Positions 36,576 through 46,693 of a stretch of 64,000 bases of DNA are shown here, one piece after another (positions within the stretch are counted from its first letter, which is position 1; every line of letters begins with the position of its first letter). The DNA is from Leifsonia xyli (lineage in GTDB: Bacteria; Actinomycetota; Actinomycetes; Actinomycetales; Microbacteriaceae): positions 1 through 64,000 of the forward strand of contig CP014761.1 of assembly GCA_001647635.1 (NCBI GenBank). Reading direction: 5' to 3'. The notes under the pieces are model-generated. The model saw only the letters and a list, made by a program, of their open reading frames with translations, ran no database searches and was not told where the DNA came from. The translations under genes and the position numbers were made by a program.

Positions 36576-36806
36576 TCACGTGAAGATCGCCCACTCGGTG
36601 CGGTCCAAGATCATCGGGCAGCCGTGTGCGACGACCTGCCAGGTCTTGTCGTCGCGGCCGGCGTATTCGGCGAGGAGCGTGGTGTACTTCCAGTCGCCGG
36701 CGACGCGGTCCCAGCGGATCAACGAGATCAGCTGGCCGTTCCGCAGATAGGGCACCGGGGCGATCTCGTCCGGGTGCGGGTCGTGGATCTTCGCGTGCAG
36801 TGTCAC
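36576..36806 (-). CDS. Small orphan protein, paralog of the product of 35876-36100
   Basis: 76 residues from GTG 36806, with a strong GGGAGGGG ribosome site. Contains the shared RW x5-6 W x6 YAG x5 W pattern described for its neighbour, but ends in ILDRTEWAIFT. It precedes the lipoprotein gene with a 2-nt gap, so the pair is surely co-transcribed. Not recognised. Confidence 0.66.
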   Translation of the reverse strand: MTLHAKIHDPHPDEIAPVPYLRNGQLISLIRWDRVAGDWKYTTLLAEYAGRDDKTWQVVAHGCPMILDRTEWAIFT

Positions 36807-37004
36807 GGCAGTCCCCTCCCGTTGCCGATTCCGGTTCTCCGTTGCGTTCTGTGGACGCCCGGATGCGCACAGTGTCTCTCCGGGATGATTCAAAAGACAA
36901 GTAGTAAGTCGGGTGACTTTCTGCATCTTCCCGCAGACGGGTCCGGCGAAGTACCGTGCGGCCACGCACAGCGAATCCCGCGTGCCCGAAGGGTTGGAGT
37001 CGTC

Positions 37005-37397
37005 ATGACGTTCTGGGATTTCCTCGTCTGGTCGTTCTGGTTCTACCTCGTGTTCGTATGCATCACGATCTTCATCCGCGTGATCATCGACATCTTCCGC
37101 GACCCGACCTTGAGCGGGTGGGCGAAGGCCCTCTGGGTGCTGTTCCTGGTGATCTTCCCGTTCCTCGCCGCCTTCATCTACCTGATCGCCCGCGGCGGGA
37201 AGATGGCGCAGCGGAACATGGCGGGGATGGCCGAAGCGCAGCAGGCGAACGACCAGTACATCCGTCAGGTGGCCGGGTCGTCGGCGGCCTCGCCCGCCGG
37301 GGAGATCGAGTCGGCCAAGCGGCTGCTCGACAGCGGCGCGATCAGCCAGCCCGAGTTCGAGACGTTGAAGGCCAAGGCGCTCGCGGGCACCCGCTGA
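37005..37397 (+). CDS. PLDc_N/SHOCT small membrane protein
   Basis: 130 residues, ATG 37005 after GTTGGAG. Two membrane segments with WDFLVWSFWFYLVFVCITIF and LWVLFLVIFPFLAAFIYLIA, matching the phospholipase-D N-terminal (PLDc_N) pattern, then a flexible linker and a C-terminal SHOCT domain (EIESAKRLLDSGAISQPEFE). Function unknown; such proteins are common in actinobacteria and often near stress genes. Seven nt before the MFS gene start. Confidence 0.82.
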   Translation: MTFWDFLVWSFWFYLVFVCITIFIRVIIDIFRDPTLSGWAKALWVLFLVIFPFLAAFIYLIARGGKMAQRNMAGMAEAQQANDQYIRQVAGSSAASPAGEIESAKRLLDSGAISQPEFETLKAKALAGTR

Positions 37398-37404
37398 TCG
37401 CACG

Positions 37405-38805
37405 ATGAGCACCACGACGACGCGCACGGTCGCCGGCTGGACGCTGGTGCCCCTGGCGCTGGCCCAGTTCATCTGCTCGTTCGCGGGCTCCAACAGGAAC
37501 GTGATGCTCAACGACATGAGCCGGGACCTGGGCACGACGGTCGCGGGCATCCAGCTCTCGATCACGCTGTTCCTGCTCACGATGGCGGCGCTGATGGTGC
37601 CGTTCGGCAAGCTCACCGACCTGCTCGGGCGCAAGACGTGCTTCCTGCTGGGGCTCGGGATCTACGGCCTCGGCGCGGTGCTGAGCGCCCTGGCGCCCGG
37701 GCTCGGCCTGCTCATCCTGGGCAACTCGATCCTGGAGGGGGCGGGGACGGCGCTGCTCATCCCTCCCGTGTACATCCTGGTGACCCTGTACTGGAAGGAC
37801 ACGCAGAGCCGCGCCCGGTCGTTCGGGCTGGTGAGTGCGGCGGGCGGCATCGGCGCGGCGATGGGTCCGCTGATCGGGGGATGGATCTGCAGCGCGATCA
37901 GCTGGCGCGCGGCGTTCCTGTTCCAGGCGCTGATCATCGTCGTCATCATCCTGTTCGCGCTCGCGCTGAAGGACCCGCTGGCCGCGGATCCCGGCCGCCC
38001 TTACGACGTCGTCGGCGCGGTGCTCTCCGGTGGCGGCCTCGTGCTCTTCGTCGCGGGCATCCTCGTCGTCGACACGTCACCGCTGCTGGCGGTGGTGCTG
38101 CTGATCGCGGGCGCCGCGGTCATCGCCTGGTTCTTCGCCTGGATCAGGAGGCTGGAGCGACGGCACCGCGAACCCCTGCTCTCGACAGCGCTCTTCGCGA
38201 ACCGGACCTCGAACTTCGGGCTCGTCACGCAGAACTTCCAGTGGCTGCTGCTCATGGGGATCTCGTTCCTGGTGTCGAGCCACCTCCAGGTCGCGCGGCA
38301 CTACGACGCGATCGAGACGGGCGTCATCTTCACGGCCGCGACGCTCGGCATTCTGGTGTCGTCGCTCGCCGCCGGACGCCTGGTGCGGATCATCGCCCAG
38401 CGCACGCTCATCCTCGGCGGTTTCGTGCTGACCGCGATCGGGACGGCGCTCCTGCTGCTGGTCGGCGCGATCCCCGGAGGCTGGCCGTTCGTCCCGGGGC
38501 TGCTCGTGATCGGTCTGGGCGTCGGCTTGATGCTCACCCCGAGCGTGAATGTCGTGCAGTCGGCGTTCCCCGAAGCCCGTCAGGGGGAGATCTCGGGTCT
38601 GTCGCGGAGCGTCTCGAACCTCGGATCGAGCTTCGGCACCGCGATCGTCGGCACTGTCCTGGGGTTCGGCGTGGGCCAGCGTGCGGGTGGCTACGTGGCG
38701 GCCATGGCGGTTCTCATCGTGGTCGCGCTGGCGGGCGCGGTGGTCTCCGGGTTCCTGCCGCGGGGGCGGGCCGACGCCCTCTCCGGCGAACCGGCCACCT
38801 CGTAG
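37405..38805 (+). CDS. MFS multidrug-type transporter (DHA2 family)
   Basis: 466 residues, ATG 37405. About fourteen membrane segments, with the family motif PFGKLTDLLGRKTCFLLGL after TM2, TM5 GPLIGGWICSAISWRAAFLF (motif C-like) and a SRSVSNLGSSFGTAIVG segment late in the protein. This is the EmrB/QacA drug:H+ antiporter pattern. It follows the SHOCT gene closely and may share its transcript. Confidence 0.9.
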   Translation: MSTTTTRTVAGWTLVPLALAQFICSFAGSNRNVMLNDMSRDLGTTVAGIQLSITLFLLTMAALMVPFGKLTDLLGRKTCFLLGLGIYGLGAVLSALAPGLGLLILGNSILEGAGTALLIPPVYILVTLYWKDTQSRARSFGLVSAAGGIGAAMGPLIGGWICSAISWRAAFLFQALIIVVIILFALALKDPLAADPGRPYDVVGAVLSGGGLVLFVAGILVVDTSPLLAVVLLIAGAAVIAWFFAWIRRLERRHREPLLSTALFANRTSNFGLVTQNFQWLLLMGISFLVSSHLQVARHYDAIETGVIFTAATLGILVSSLAAGRLVRIIAQRTLILGGFVLTAIGTALLLLVGAIPGGWPFVPGLLVIGLGVGLMLTPSVNVVQSAFPEARQGEISGLSRSVSNLGSSFGTAIVGTVLGFGVGQRAGGYVAAMAVLIVVALAGAVVSGFLPRGRADALSGEPATS

Positions 38806-38834
38806 GCGGCTCGGGATCGAGGCGCCGGTGCCGG

Positions 38835-39104
38835 TCACTCGTCCGGCTTGAACCCGCTGGTGGCCTGCTCGTAGGTGGTGTGCGGCCGCTTCGGGTACGA
38901 CATCGCCGGCGGCGGCACGTCCGTCTTCTGGAGTGCGCCGAGGACGAGCAGCTCGACGAGGTGCGCCGCCGTGGTGTTCCTGTTCCGGGCTATGCGGACC
39001 AACGCCGCGTACTCCGGCTCTCCCAGATGGATCCGTAACGGGACGCCTCCGGGCGCCCGCCCCGGCCCGAGGGTGGTCGCCGCGATGTTCTCCGCTTCGT
39101 CCAT
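38835..39104 (-). CDS. Ribbon-helix-helix-like small protein
   Basis: 89 residues from ATG 39104 (ATG 39155 in frame is an alternative; neither has a clear RBS). The core VPLRIHLGEPEYAALVRIAR, then NRNTTAAHLVELLVLGAL, resembles a ribbon-helix-helix with an extended helix, as in Arc/MetJ-type repressors or antitoxins. No toxin gene is adjacent. The CACAAT box 6 nt upstream suggests a leaderless mRNA. Confidence 0.6.
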   Translation of the reverse strand: MDEAENIAATTLGPGRAPGGVPLRIHLGEPEYAALVRIARNRNTTAAHLVELLVLGALQKTDVPPPAMSYPKRPHTTYEQATSGFKPDE

Positions 39105-39345
39105 GATCGGATTGTGCAACACGCGCACCCACTCGCGGAAGACGGTAAAAATCATGTCTAGCCGACCCGGTGCGCAGGGGTGCATCATGCGGGCGAAGGC
39201 TCAACAGGCGATGCGCTGGACCCGGGACTCTTCGGCACCCGAGTGGCACCCGGCGCGTCCCGCCGGCCGGCTCGCGGGGGTGGGCCGGCCGGCCCTCCGG
39301 CGTTCCGGCGACCGCCGGGGCGCCCCTGCGTGAAAGGCGGTTCCC

Positions 39346-39744
39346 ATGTCACAGGCACCTTCGGCGACCGGCTGGGTCGGCTGGGCGTACTTCGCGTCCA
39401 TCATGCTCTTCATCGGCGCGGCGATCGACATCTTCTACGGGATCATGGCGATCGTCGGACCGAACACCGCCTACTTCGTGAGCGGTGGCGCGGTCGCCTC
39501 CTTCAACGTGGCGGCCTGGGGCTGGTGGTCGCTGATCGTCGGCGTCCTGCTCCTCCTCGCCGGCATCTTCCTGATGCGGGGAGCGATGTGGGCGCGCGTG
39601 TTCGCGGTCATCATCGCCGGTGTCAACGCGGTGTCGCAGCTGATGTCGCTGCCCGCGCAGCCGTGGTGGTCGATCGTGATGGTCGCAATCGATGTACTGG
39701 TGATCTACGCGGTCACCGTCCACGGGCGCGAGCTGCGTTCCTGA
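39346..39744 (+). CDS. DUF7144-like four-helix membrane protein
   Basis: 132 residues, ATG 39346, with GAAAGGCGG upstream. Four hydrophobic segments, with the pattern WVGWAYFASIMLFIGAAIDI, AAWGWWSLIVGVLLLLAG and PWWSIVMVAIDVLVIYAVTV, typical of this actinobacterial family of unknown function. It is followed 25 nt later by another small gene. The 241 bp before it is very G+C rich with a 10-bp GC hairpin near 39270-39300 and no gene. Confidence 0.82.
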   Translation: MSQAPSATGWVGWAYFASIMLFIGAAIDIFYGIMAIVGPNTAYFVSGGAVASFNVAAWGWWSLIVGVLLLLAGIFLMRGAMWARVFAVIIAGVNAVSQLMSLPAQPWWSIVMVAIDVLVIYAVTVHGRELRS

Positions 39745-39769
39745 CATCCGGTCGTCGGGGGATGGGGAG

Positions 39770-40036
39770 ATGAGCGAATCGACGTTCCTCGCTCTGCTCC
39801 TCTACCCCGACGAGTCGCGGGACTCGTTCAGCGTCCGCCTGCCGATGGAGGGCGGTCGCCCGCCGGTCATCCTCCGCACGTCGGCGACCTTCGAGGGCGC
39901 GCGGGCGGTGGAGGTGTTCCGCCTCGCAGACGCCAGTTCCTGGCCCGAGTGCGCAGCATTCCTCTACGAGGAGACGCTGCCGGGTACGGTCAAAGACGGC
40001 TCGATGGTGGAGCAGGTGCAGACGCCGGACGATTGA
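39770..40036 (+). CDS. Small hypothetical protein
   Basis: 88 residues, ATG 39770 after GGGGATGGGGAG. Begins STFLALLLYPDESRDSFSVR and continues with a beta-rich, acidic body (WPECAAFLYEETLPGTVKDG). No membrane part or known family. Likely translated with the membrane protein before it. Confidence 0.6.
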   Translation: MSESTFLALLLYPDESRDSFSVRLPMEGGRPPVILRTSATFEGARAVEVFRLADASSWPECAAFLYEETLPGTVKDGSMVEQVQTPDD

Positions 40037-40045
40037 GGGGCTGCC

Positions 40046-40873
40046 TCACCACTGCGTCAGCGCCCAGTCCAGCGCGACGCCGAACGCCGTGAGCACCGAG
40101 ACGTGGCCCTCGCGGGAACGGATCCACAGTTCAGCGTGGGGGAGTCGTTCGAGCATGGCGGCCGCGTGCGGTGCGGGGACGACGCGGTCGGAGCCGCCCT
40201 GGATCAGCAGCACGGGCGCGCGGACGGCGCGCAGCTCCACGCCCCAGGGGGAGGTGTAGGCGACGTCGTCGTCGACTTCTCCCGTCGGTCCTTCAGCCGA
40301 CCCGGCCTGCGCGTCGGCGCCCAGGGCGCCCCAGGAGCCGCCGAGGGTCTCGAAGTCGCGCTCCGTGAACTGCTCCGGATCCCACTCCGCCGTCTCGGCG
40401 TAGGCCATTCGAGCGTCACGACCCGCCAGCGCGGCCTGAAGTCCGCCCGGCGAGGCCATCCCCGAGAACCAGTCCGGCGATCCGTCGAACGGCGCGATGC
40501 CGGCCAGCGTGACGACCGCGGCGGCCCGTTCCGGGGCGAGTGCGGCCAGCGCCAGCGCATGCGGGCCGCCGCCGGACGCGCCGGCGGTGATCGTCCGCTC
40601 GACACCGAGAGCGTCGAGGACCGCGAGCACATCGGCCGCGGCGTCGGCGACAGAGCGGCCGGGGAGAGGGTCCGATCCGGGATAGCCGGGGCGCGCGACC
40701 GAGAGCACGCGCACGCCGCGTCGACCCGCCTCGGAGGCCACGGGTGGGATGACCGCGCCAGTCTGCGGGGTGCCGTGGTGCCACACCAGCACGGGCGAAC
40801 CGGCGTCACCTCCGGTGTCGAAGTACCGCACCGCCCGGCCGTCCGCGGTGACGAACCGCTGTGGCTCGCTCAT
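40046..40873 (-). CDS. Alpha/beta hydrolase
   Basis: 275 residues from ATG 40873, overlapping the upstream stop (ATGA). Hydrolase fold: oxyanion region VLVWHHGTPQTG, nucleophile elbow GASGGGPHA (Ser of GxSxG), acid LIQGGSDRVVP, and C-terminal catalytic His in SREGHVS. Substrate unknown. Translational coupling with the deaminase gene suggests a common process, perhaps nucleoside or ester turnover. Confidence 0.87.
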   Translation of the reverse strand: MSEPQRFVTADGRAVRYFDTGGDAGSPVLVWHHGTPQTGAVIPPVASEAGRRGVRVLSVARPGYPGSDPLPGRSVADAAADVLAVLDALGVERTITAGASGGGPHALALAALAPERAAAVVTLAGIAPFDGSPDWFSGMASPGGLQAALAGRDARMAYAETAEWDPEQFTERDFETLGGSWGALGADAQAGSAEGPTGEVDDDVAYTSPWGVELRAVRAPVLLIQGGSDRVVPAPHAAAMLERLPHAELWIRSREGHVSVLTAFGVALDWALTQW

Positions 40874-41883
40874 GGGCGCCACGCCTCGAGCTCGGCGAGG
40901 AGCGCCTCCTTGCGCTCCGGCGAGGCGAACGACGCCTCGATCGACGTCCGCGCGAACCGGCGTGCCTGGTCGGAGGTCAGCCCCAGCGCATCCCGCACGG
41001 CCATGAAGTTCGTGCCCGCGTAGCCGCCGAAGTACGCCGGGTCGTCCGAGTTGATCGTGACCGGCACGCCTGCCGCGTCGAGCCGGAGCAGCGGGTGCTC
41101 TCGCAGGTCGGGCGTCGCCTGCAGCCGTACGTTCGACAGCGGGCAGACGGTCAGCGGGATGCGCTCCTCGGCCAGGCGCGCGACCAGCTCCGGGTCCTCG
41201 ATCGAGCGGATGCCGTGGTCGATCCGCTCGGCATGCAGCAGGTCGAGCGCCTCCCGCACGTAGGCGGGCGGGCCCTCCTCGCCGGCATGGGCGACGGCGT
41301 GCAGGCCGGCCTCGCGGGCGCGGGCGTACACCGCTTCGAACAGCGATGGCGGGTAGCCGACCTCGGCCGAGTCGAGGCCGACGCCGATGATGCGGTCGGT
41401 CCGGGACATGGCCGCCGTCAGCGCCTCTTCGGCGGACGCCACCGGCGCATCGCGGAGGAAGCACAGGATGAGCGCCCCGGTCATCCCGTGCTCGCGCTCG
41501 GCCTCGTCGAGCGCGTCCCCGATCCCGTCGACCACGTCGTCGAAGCCCACCCCGCGCGAGGTGTGCGCCTGCGGATCGAAGAACAGCTCGACGTGTCGCA
41601 CCCCCTGCGCATGCGCGCGACGCAGGTAGCGGCGGGTCAGCTCGGCGAAGTCCTCGCGGGTCAGGAGGACCGCCATGGTCGCGTAATAGAGGTCGAGGAA
41701 CGACTGGAGGTCGTCGAAGTCGTACTGCGCGGCGAGCTCGTCCACATCGGCGAAAGGCAGCTCCACCCCGTTGCGCGCGGCGAGCTCGAACGCGAGGTCG
41801 GGCTCCAGCGTGCCTTCGATGTGGAGGTGCAGCTCCGCTTTGGGCAGGGCGAGCAGGGCGTCGTCGGTGAGGGCGTCCGTCAT
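40870..41883 (-). CDS. Adenosine/adenine deaminase family protein
   Basis: 337 residues from ATG 41883. Metal ligands HxH in KAELHLHIEGTLEP, His in AHAGEEGPP, and the C-terminal NSDDPAYFGGY. The SDDPAYFGGY form, instead of TDDP, and the F in GGYAGTNF fit the adenine-deaminase (Aah1/ADE4-like) branch rather than classical adenosine deaminase; I am fairly confident of the family, less so of the base. It would make hypoxanthine or inosine in purine salvage. Confidence 0.87.
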   Translation of the reverse strand: MTDALTDDALLALPKAELHLHIEGTLEPDLAFELAARNGVELPFADVDELAAQYDFDDLQSFLDLYYATMAVLLTREDFAELTRRYLRRAHAQGVRHVELFFDPQAHTSRGVGFDDVVDGIGDALDEAEREHGMTGALILCFLRDAPVASAEEALTAAMSRTDRIIGVGLDSAEVGYPPSLFEAVYARAREAGLHAVAHAGEEGPPAYVREALDLLHAERIDHGIRSIEDPELVARLAEERIPLTVCPLSNVRLQATPDLREHPLLRLDAAGVPVTINSDDPAYFGGYAGTNFMAVRDALGLTSDQARRFARTSIEASFASPERKEALLAELEAWRP

Positions 41884-41964
41884 GATGACGATCCTCCCAC
41901 CGACCGACGACGCTCGGCCTTCAGGCGGACGCGGGTCCACTGCATCCGCCGCTACCGTCGCCGT

Positions 41965-42417
41965 ATGGCCCGCCGCCGCCGCATCGCCCTCGCCCTCACC
42001 GCCGCCGCGCTCATCGCCGCAGGCCTCGTCGTCGCCCGCACCACCGACAGCGCCGGCTGGACGTTCGTCGGCGACGCGCTGTACGCGGCGATGCTGTACG
42101 CCGTCGTGGGCGCCGTCTTTCCACGACGTGCGCCCGTCGTGGTGGGGGCCATCGCCTTCGGCGTCAGCGCCGCGGTCGAGTTCTTCCAGCTGACGGGCAT
42201 CCCCGCCCACCTCGCCACCGTCGTGCCCGGCGCCGCCCTGGTGCTCGGGACGACGTTCCAGGGCAGCGATCTCGTCGCCTACGCGCTCGGCGCGGGACTC
42301 GCGATCGCCGCCGACCTCGTCATCCGACGCGCAGCAGGATCTTCCCGCGATGCACAGACGACTCCATCCGTCGATGCGCCGCGGCGGCGTCCTCCAGCGG
42401 GAACACCGAGTCGATGA
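41965..42417 (+). CDS. DUF2809 membrane protein
   Basis: 150 residues, ATG 41965. Four hydrophobic segments with GDALYAAMLYAVVGAVFPRR, AVEFFQLTGIPAHL and GSDLVAYALGAGLAI, the DUF2809 pattern. Function unknown. Its last 98 nt lie on top of the end of the convergent quinone-reductase gene, so both ends read as code on opposite strands. Confidence 0.82.
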   Translation: MARRRRIALALTAAALIAAGLVVARTTDSAGWTFVGDALYAAMLYAVVGAVFPRRAPVVVGAIAFGVSAAVEFFQLTGIPAHLATVVPGAALVLGTTFQGSDLVAYALGAGLAIAADLVIRRAAGSSRDAQTTPSVDAPRRRPPAGTPSR

Positions 42418-43300
42418 CCGGGCGGACGCGTCCCTCTGCGAGCAGCGGCCACACGTTCTCGCGCACGGCGGCGATGATCGCGACCCGCTCGGCGAGCGGC
42501 CGGGCGCGGAGCGTCGTGCCGTGGAGAGAGGCGCGCTTGCGCATCATCACTCCCATGTCGATCGACGCCGGCTCCCGGTCCCGGACCGCGATCGACACGA
42601 TGCGGCCGCCGACCGCGAGGGCCTCCAGATCCCGCGCGATGTACGAGCCGCCGACGATGTCGAGTACGACGTCCGCCCCGCGTCCCGCCGTGAACGCGTC
42701 CACCGCCTCCACGAAGTCCTGGGTGCGGTAGTTCACCGCCGCGTCCGCGCCGACCTCGCGGCAGAAGTCCGCCTTCTCGTCGCTGCCGGCGGTCGCGATG
42801 ACCTGCGCTCCGCGGGCGCGGCCGAGCTGGATGGCCATGGTACCGATGCCGCTGGAGCCGCCGTGGGCGAGCAGCACCTCACCTGCCGCGAGACCGCCGA
42901 GGTCGAAGACGTTCGACCAGACGGTCGCGGCGACCTCGGGGAGCCCGGCCGCCTCCACCAGATCGACGACGTCGGGCACCGGCAGCACCAGCCCGGCGTC
43001 GACCGTCACGAGCTCCGCGTACCCGCCGCCGGGAAGCAGCGCGCACACCCGGTCGCCGACGCTCCATTCGTCGACGCCGGCGCCGAGCGCGTCGATCGTG
43101 CCCGAGACCTCGAGGCCCGGCCACTCGGGCGCCCCGGGCGGCGACGGATAGAAGCCGCGCCGCTGGCTGAGGTCGGCGCCGTTGAGCCCGGCGGCGGCGA
43201 CGCGGATGCGCACCTCGTTCGCCGCGGGTGCCGGGTCCGGTCGCTCGGCGACCTCCAGCACATCCGCGTCCCCGGGGTGCGCCACGATCACGGCGCGCAT
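42320..43300 (-). CDS. Zinc-independent quinone oxidoreductase-like (QOR/MDR) enzyme
   Basis: 326 residues from ATG 43300, with one-base overlap to the permease stop. GroES-like N-terminal half with YPSPPGAPEWPGLEVSG, then a Rossmann domain with AHGGSSGIGTMAIQLGRARG binding NADPH, and a C-terminal ending PVIDSVFPLEDAAAAHRRME. No structural-zinc cysteines. Reduces quinones or enals. Tail region 42320-42417 overlaps the convergent DUF2809 gene. Confidence 0.9.
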   Translation of the reverse strand: MRAVIVAHPGDADVLEVAERPDPAPAANEVRIRVAAAGLNGADLSQRRGFYPSPPGAPEWPGLEVSGTIDALGAGVDEWSVGDRVCALLPGGGYAELVTVDAGLVLPVPDVVDLVEAAGLPEVAATVWSNVFDLGGLAAGEVLLAHGGSSGIGTMAIQLGRARGAQVIATAGSDEKADFCREVGADAAVNYRTQDFVEAVDAFTAGRGADVVLDIVGGSYIARDLEALAVGGRIVSIAVRDREPASIDMGVMMRKRASLHGTTLRARPLAERVAIIAAVRENVWPLLAEGRVRPVIDSVFPLEDAAAAHRRMESSVHRGKILLRVG

Positions 43301-44556
43301 CAGGAGCGCCCCGCGCCCTGCACCGGACGGGTGCGGTCGGACCGGCGCCCGAGCACATCCCGCACCTTCACCTTGCTGGAGTACTCGATCGACCCGTAGC
43401 GGAACAGCCGCACCGCGATCCTCAGCACGATCACCGACAGCACGAACAGCTCGACGATGATGACGATGGCCTGCCAGAGCGGCAGCGAGCCGAAGGCGTT
43501 CAGGATGAGCGCGGTGATCGGGGCCGTGTACGGGAAGTACGCGAGCAGCTGCACGATCGGCGACTGCGGCGAGCTGATGGCGAAGCCCGAGGCGTACAGC
43601 GGGATGACGACCGCGAAGATGACGACGGAGAACACCGGGGCTGCATCCTTGGCCGTCGGCATGACCGCGCCGACCGCGACCAGCGTGCCGGTGAACAGGG
43701 CGAAGCCGCCGATCAGGATGAGCGCGCCGACGATCATCTTCTGCGGGTCGAACACCAGCCCGCTCAGGTCGAAGTCCGGCAGCTGCAGCTGATTCCGGAA
43801 GAAGAGGTACCCGATCAGCATCGGCAGCGCGAACACCGCCAGCTGGATGATCCCGATCGCGAACAGCGAGATGACCTTGCCGAGCAGCAGGTTCGTCGGA
43901 TTGATCGTCGTCAGGATCATCTCCGTGACCCGGTTCTCCTTCTCCTCCAGCGTGGAGTTGAGCATCTGGTTGCCCAGGAAGACGATCACGATGAAGAACG
44001 CCGCGAGGAACAGCAGGGCGGGGAGGATCGCCTCGAAGCCGGGCGCCACCTTTCCGTTCAGGAAGGTCGTCGTGTTGGTCTTCACGTCGCCGCGCAGCAC
44101 GGCGACCGTCGTCGGGTCGCCCACCTTCTTCTGCACGCTCGCCGACAGCAGCGACTCGGCCACCGCGGAGTACTTGCTGTTCTGGAAGACGCCGGAGTCC
44201 TCGCCGTAGACGCGGATCGTCTGCGTGGCCGGGTCGGCCGGATAGGAGAAGTACGCCGGCGTCCCGCCGATCTGCACCTCCTCGACGCCCTCCGCCTCGG
44301 ACGATATCTCGGTGCCGCCGTACTGCTTCGCGATGGCGGGGTCCACGAGTCCTGACGAGTCCGAGTACAGGAACTCGAAGCGGGCGTTCTTCTGCTGGTC
44401 GGCGGTCTTCGCCGTGGACACGTTGGACGCGATGATGAGGCCGCCGAGGCCGAACACGAGGATCGGGATGATCAGCGTGACCGCCCAGAACCGGCGCTTG
44501 GTGATGGTGCGCCGGAACTCGAAGCCGATGACCGTGCTGAGGTTGTGCCGGGCCAT
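43300..44556 (-). CDS. ABC-2 permease, NatB-like (Na+ or drug export)
   Basis: 418 residues from ATG 44556, with AGGAGG upstream inside the end of the ATPase gene. One N-terminal membrane helix (GFEFRRTITKRRFWAVTLII), a 150-residue outside domain, then five or six helices with EEKENRVTEMILTTINPTNL, the NatB/ABC2 signature. With the ATPase before it this is a NatAB-type exporter for Na+, drugs or peptides. It also precedes the quinone reductase in the same transcript. Confidence 0.9.
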   Translation of the reverse strand: MARHNLSTVIGFEFRRTITKRRFWAVTLIIPILVFGLGGLIIASNVSTAKTADQQKNARFEFLYSDSSGLVDPAIAKQYGGTEISSEAEGVEEVQIGGTPAYFSYPADPATQTIRVYGEDSGVFQNSKYSAVAESLLSASVQKKVGDPTTVAVLRGDVKTNTTTFLNGKVAPGFEAILPALLFLAAFFIVIVFLGNQMLNSTLEEKENRVTEMILTTINPTNLLLGKVISLFAIGIIQLAVFALPMLIGYLFFRNQLQLPDFDLSGLVFDPQKMIVGALILIGGFALFTGTLVAVGAVMPTAKDAAPVFSVVIFAVVIPLYASGFAISSPQSPIVQLLAYFPYTAPITALILNAFGSLPLWQAIVIIVELFVLSVIVLRIAVRLFRYGSIEYSSKVKVRDVLGRRSDRTRPVQGAGRS

Positions 44557-44558
44557 GG

Positions 44559-45472
<914 letters not shown>

Positions 45473-45476
<4 letters not shown>

Positions 45477-46269
45477 GCCAGCGCCTCCAGCAGGGCCGCG
45501 TGGATGAGGCCGTTGGATGCGAGCGAGGAGCCGTTGCCCGGTCCGGGGGTGCCGTCGACCGAGGTGAACGTGCCTCCCGCCTCCTCCACGATCGGGATGA
45601 GCGCCGCGAGGTCGTACGTCTTCACTCCGAACTCGCCCACCGCGTCCAGGAGCCCGTCGGCGAGCAGCATATACGACCACATGTCGCCGTAGGCGCGGTC
45701 GCGCCAGATGCGGCGGGTGAGGGCGATCAGCCGGTCGAGGTACCCGGCCTGATCCCACTGCGCGATGCTCTGGAAGCTGAGCGACGCGTGCTCGAGGTCG
45801 GCGACTCCGGAGACGCGCATGCGTCGCGGTTCCGCCCCCGGCGCGTCCGTCGTCCACGCCCCTCCGCCGGCGGCCGCCACCAGCGGCGTCCCAGGGCGGG
45901 GGAGCTCACCACGCCCACACGCGGCACGCCGTCCACTGCGAGGGCGATGAGCGTTCCCCAGACGGGCACGCCGCGCAGGTAGTTGGCGGTGCCGTCGATC
46001 GGGTCGACGATCCACTGCCGCGCGGTGTCGCCCTCGGTGCCGTACTCCTCGCCGAGGATGCCGTCCGCCGGCCGCTCGACGGCGAGCGCCTCGCGGATCG
46101 CCCGCTCCACCGCGAGATCCGCCTCGGTGACGGGGGAGCGGTCGGGCTTCGTCTCGACGTGCAGGTCGCGGTCGCGGAAGCGTCCGAGCGAGATGCGGTC
46201 CGCCGCGTCGGCGAGACGCAGGGCGAGGTCGAGGTCGGCGGCGAGAGAGGACGCTGCGGTGTCGGTCAC
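45473..46269 (-). CDS. hisN: Inositol-monophosphatase-family histidinol-phosphatase; one apparent frameshift
   Basis: Reconstructed length 265 residues from GTG 46269. Metal and catalytic motifs intact: [21 protein letters not shown] in the first frame, and [17 protein letters not shown] in the second. The frame slips near 45880: adding one base gives [20 protein letters not shown], as expected for the family. The protein size and the GTANY motif fit HisN, which releases histidinol. Located far from other his genes, as often in actinobacteria. Its stop overlaps the natA-like start. Confidence 0.8.
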
Positions 46270-46326
46270 GCCACGAGCCTAGCGGCGGGCTTGGCAGCCG
46301 GGCCAGCGGAGGGTACCTCTGGATGC

Positions 46327-46680
46327 ATGCGCAGGATCGTGTACGCGGGGACCGCCTTCTACACCGGTGACATGCTGGCCGAGGCGCTCCTCGAGTACGC
46401 CCGCGCGCTCGGACAGCAGGGGATCGCGGACACCGTGTTCGTCCCGGGCCGCACCATCCAGGGCGAGTTCGACCACGTCGAGGTGCTGATCGGTCCGGCG
46501 AGCCAGATCGTCAGTGAGCCGGTGGAGCTCATCGGCCCGGAGCTCCAGGACCCGCAGCTCGTCGACCGCCTGCGCGCATTGACGGCGCAGCTGGCGCCAC
46601 GCCGACCCGAGGCCGAACCGGCCGATGGGGCGGACGGGGCGACCGGCACCGACGGCCGCCCCGCCTTCGACGACCTGTGA
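46327..46680 (+). CDS. Conserved hypothetical protein of unknown function
   Basis: 117 residues, ATG 46327. Begins IVYAGTAFYTGDMLAEALLE and continues QGEFDHVEVLIGPASQIVSE, an alpha/beta pattern. The C-terminal 20 residues are acidic and disordered (EPADGADGATGTDGRPA). No membrane part and no known family. Small gene between two opposite-strand genes; open frame and codon use support it. Confidence 0.68.
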   Translation: MRRIVYAGTAFYTGDMLAEALLEYARALGQQGIADTVFVPGRTIQGEFDHVEVLIGPASQIVSEPVELIGPELQDPQLVDRLRALTAQLAPRRPEAEPADGADGATGTDGRPAFDDL

Positions 46681-46693
46681 GGCCGTCACCCGT

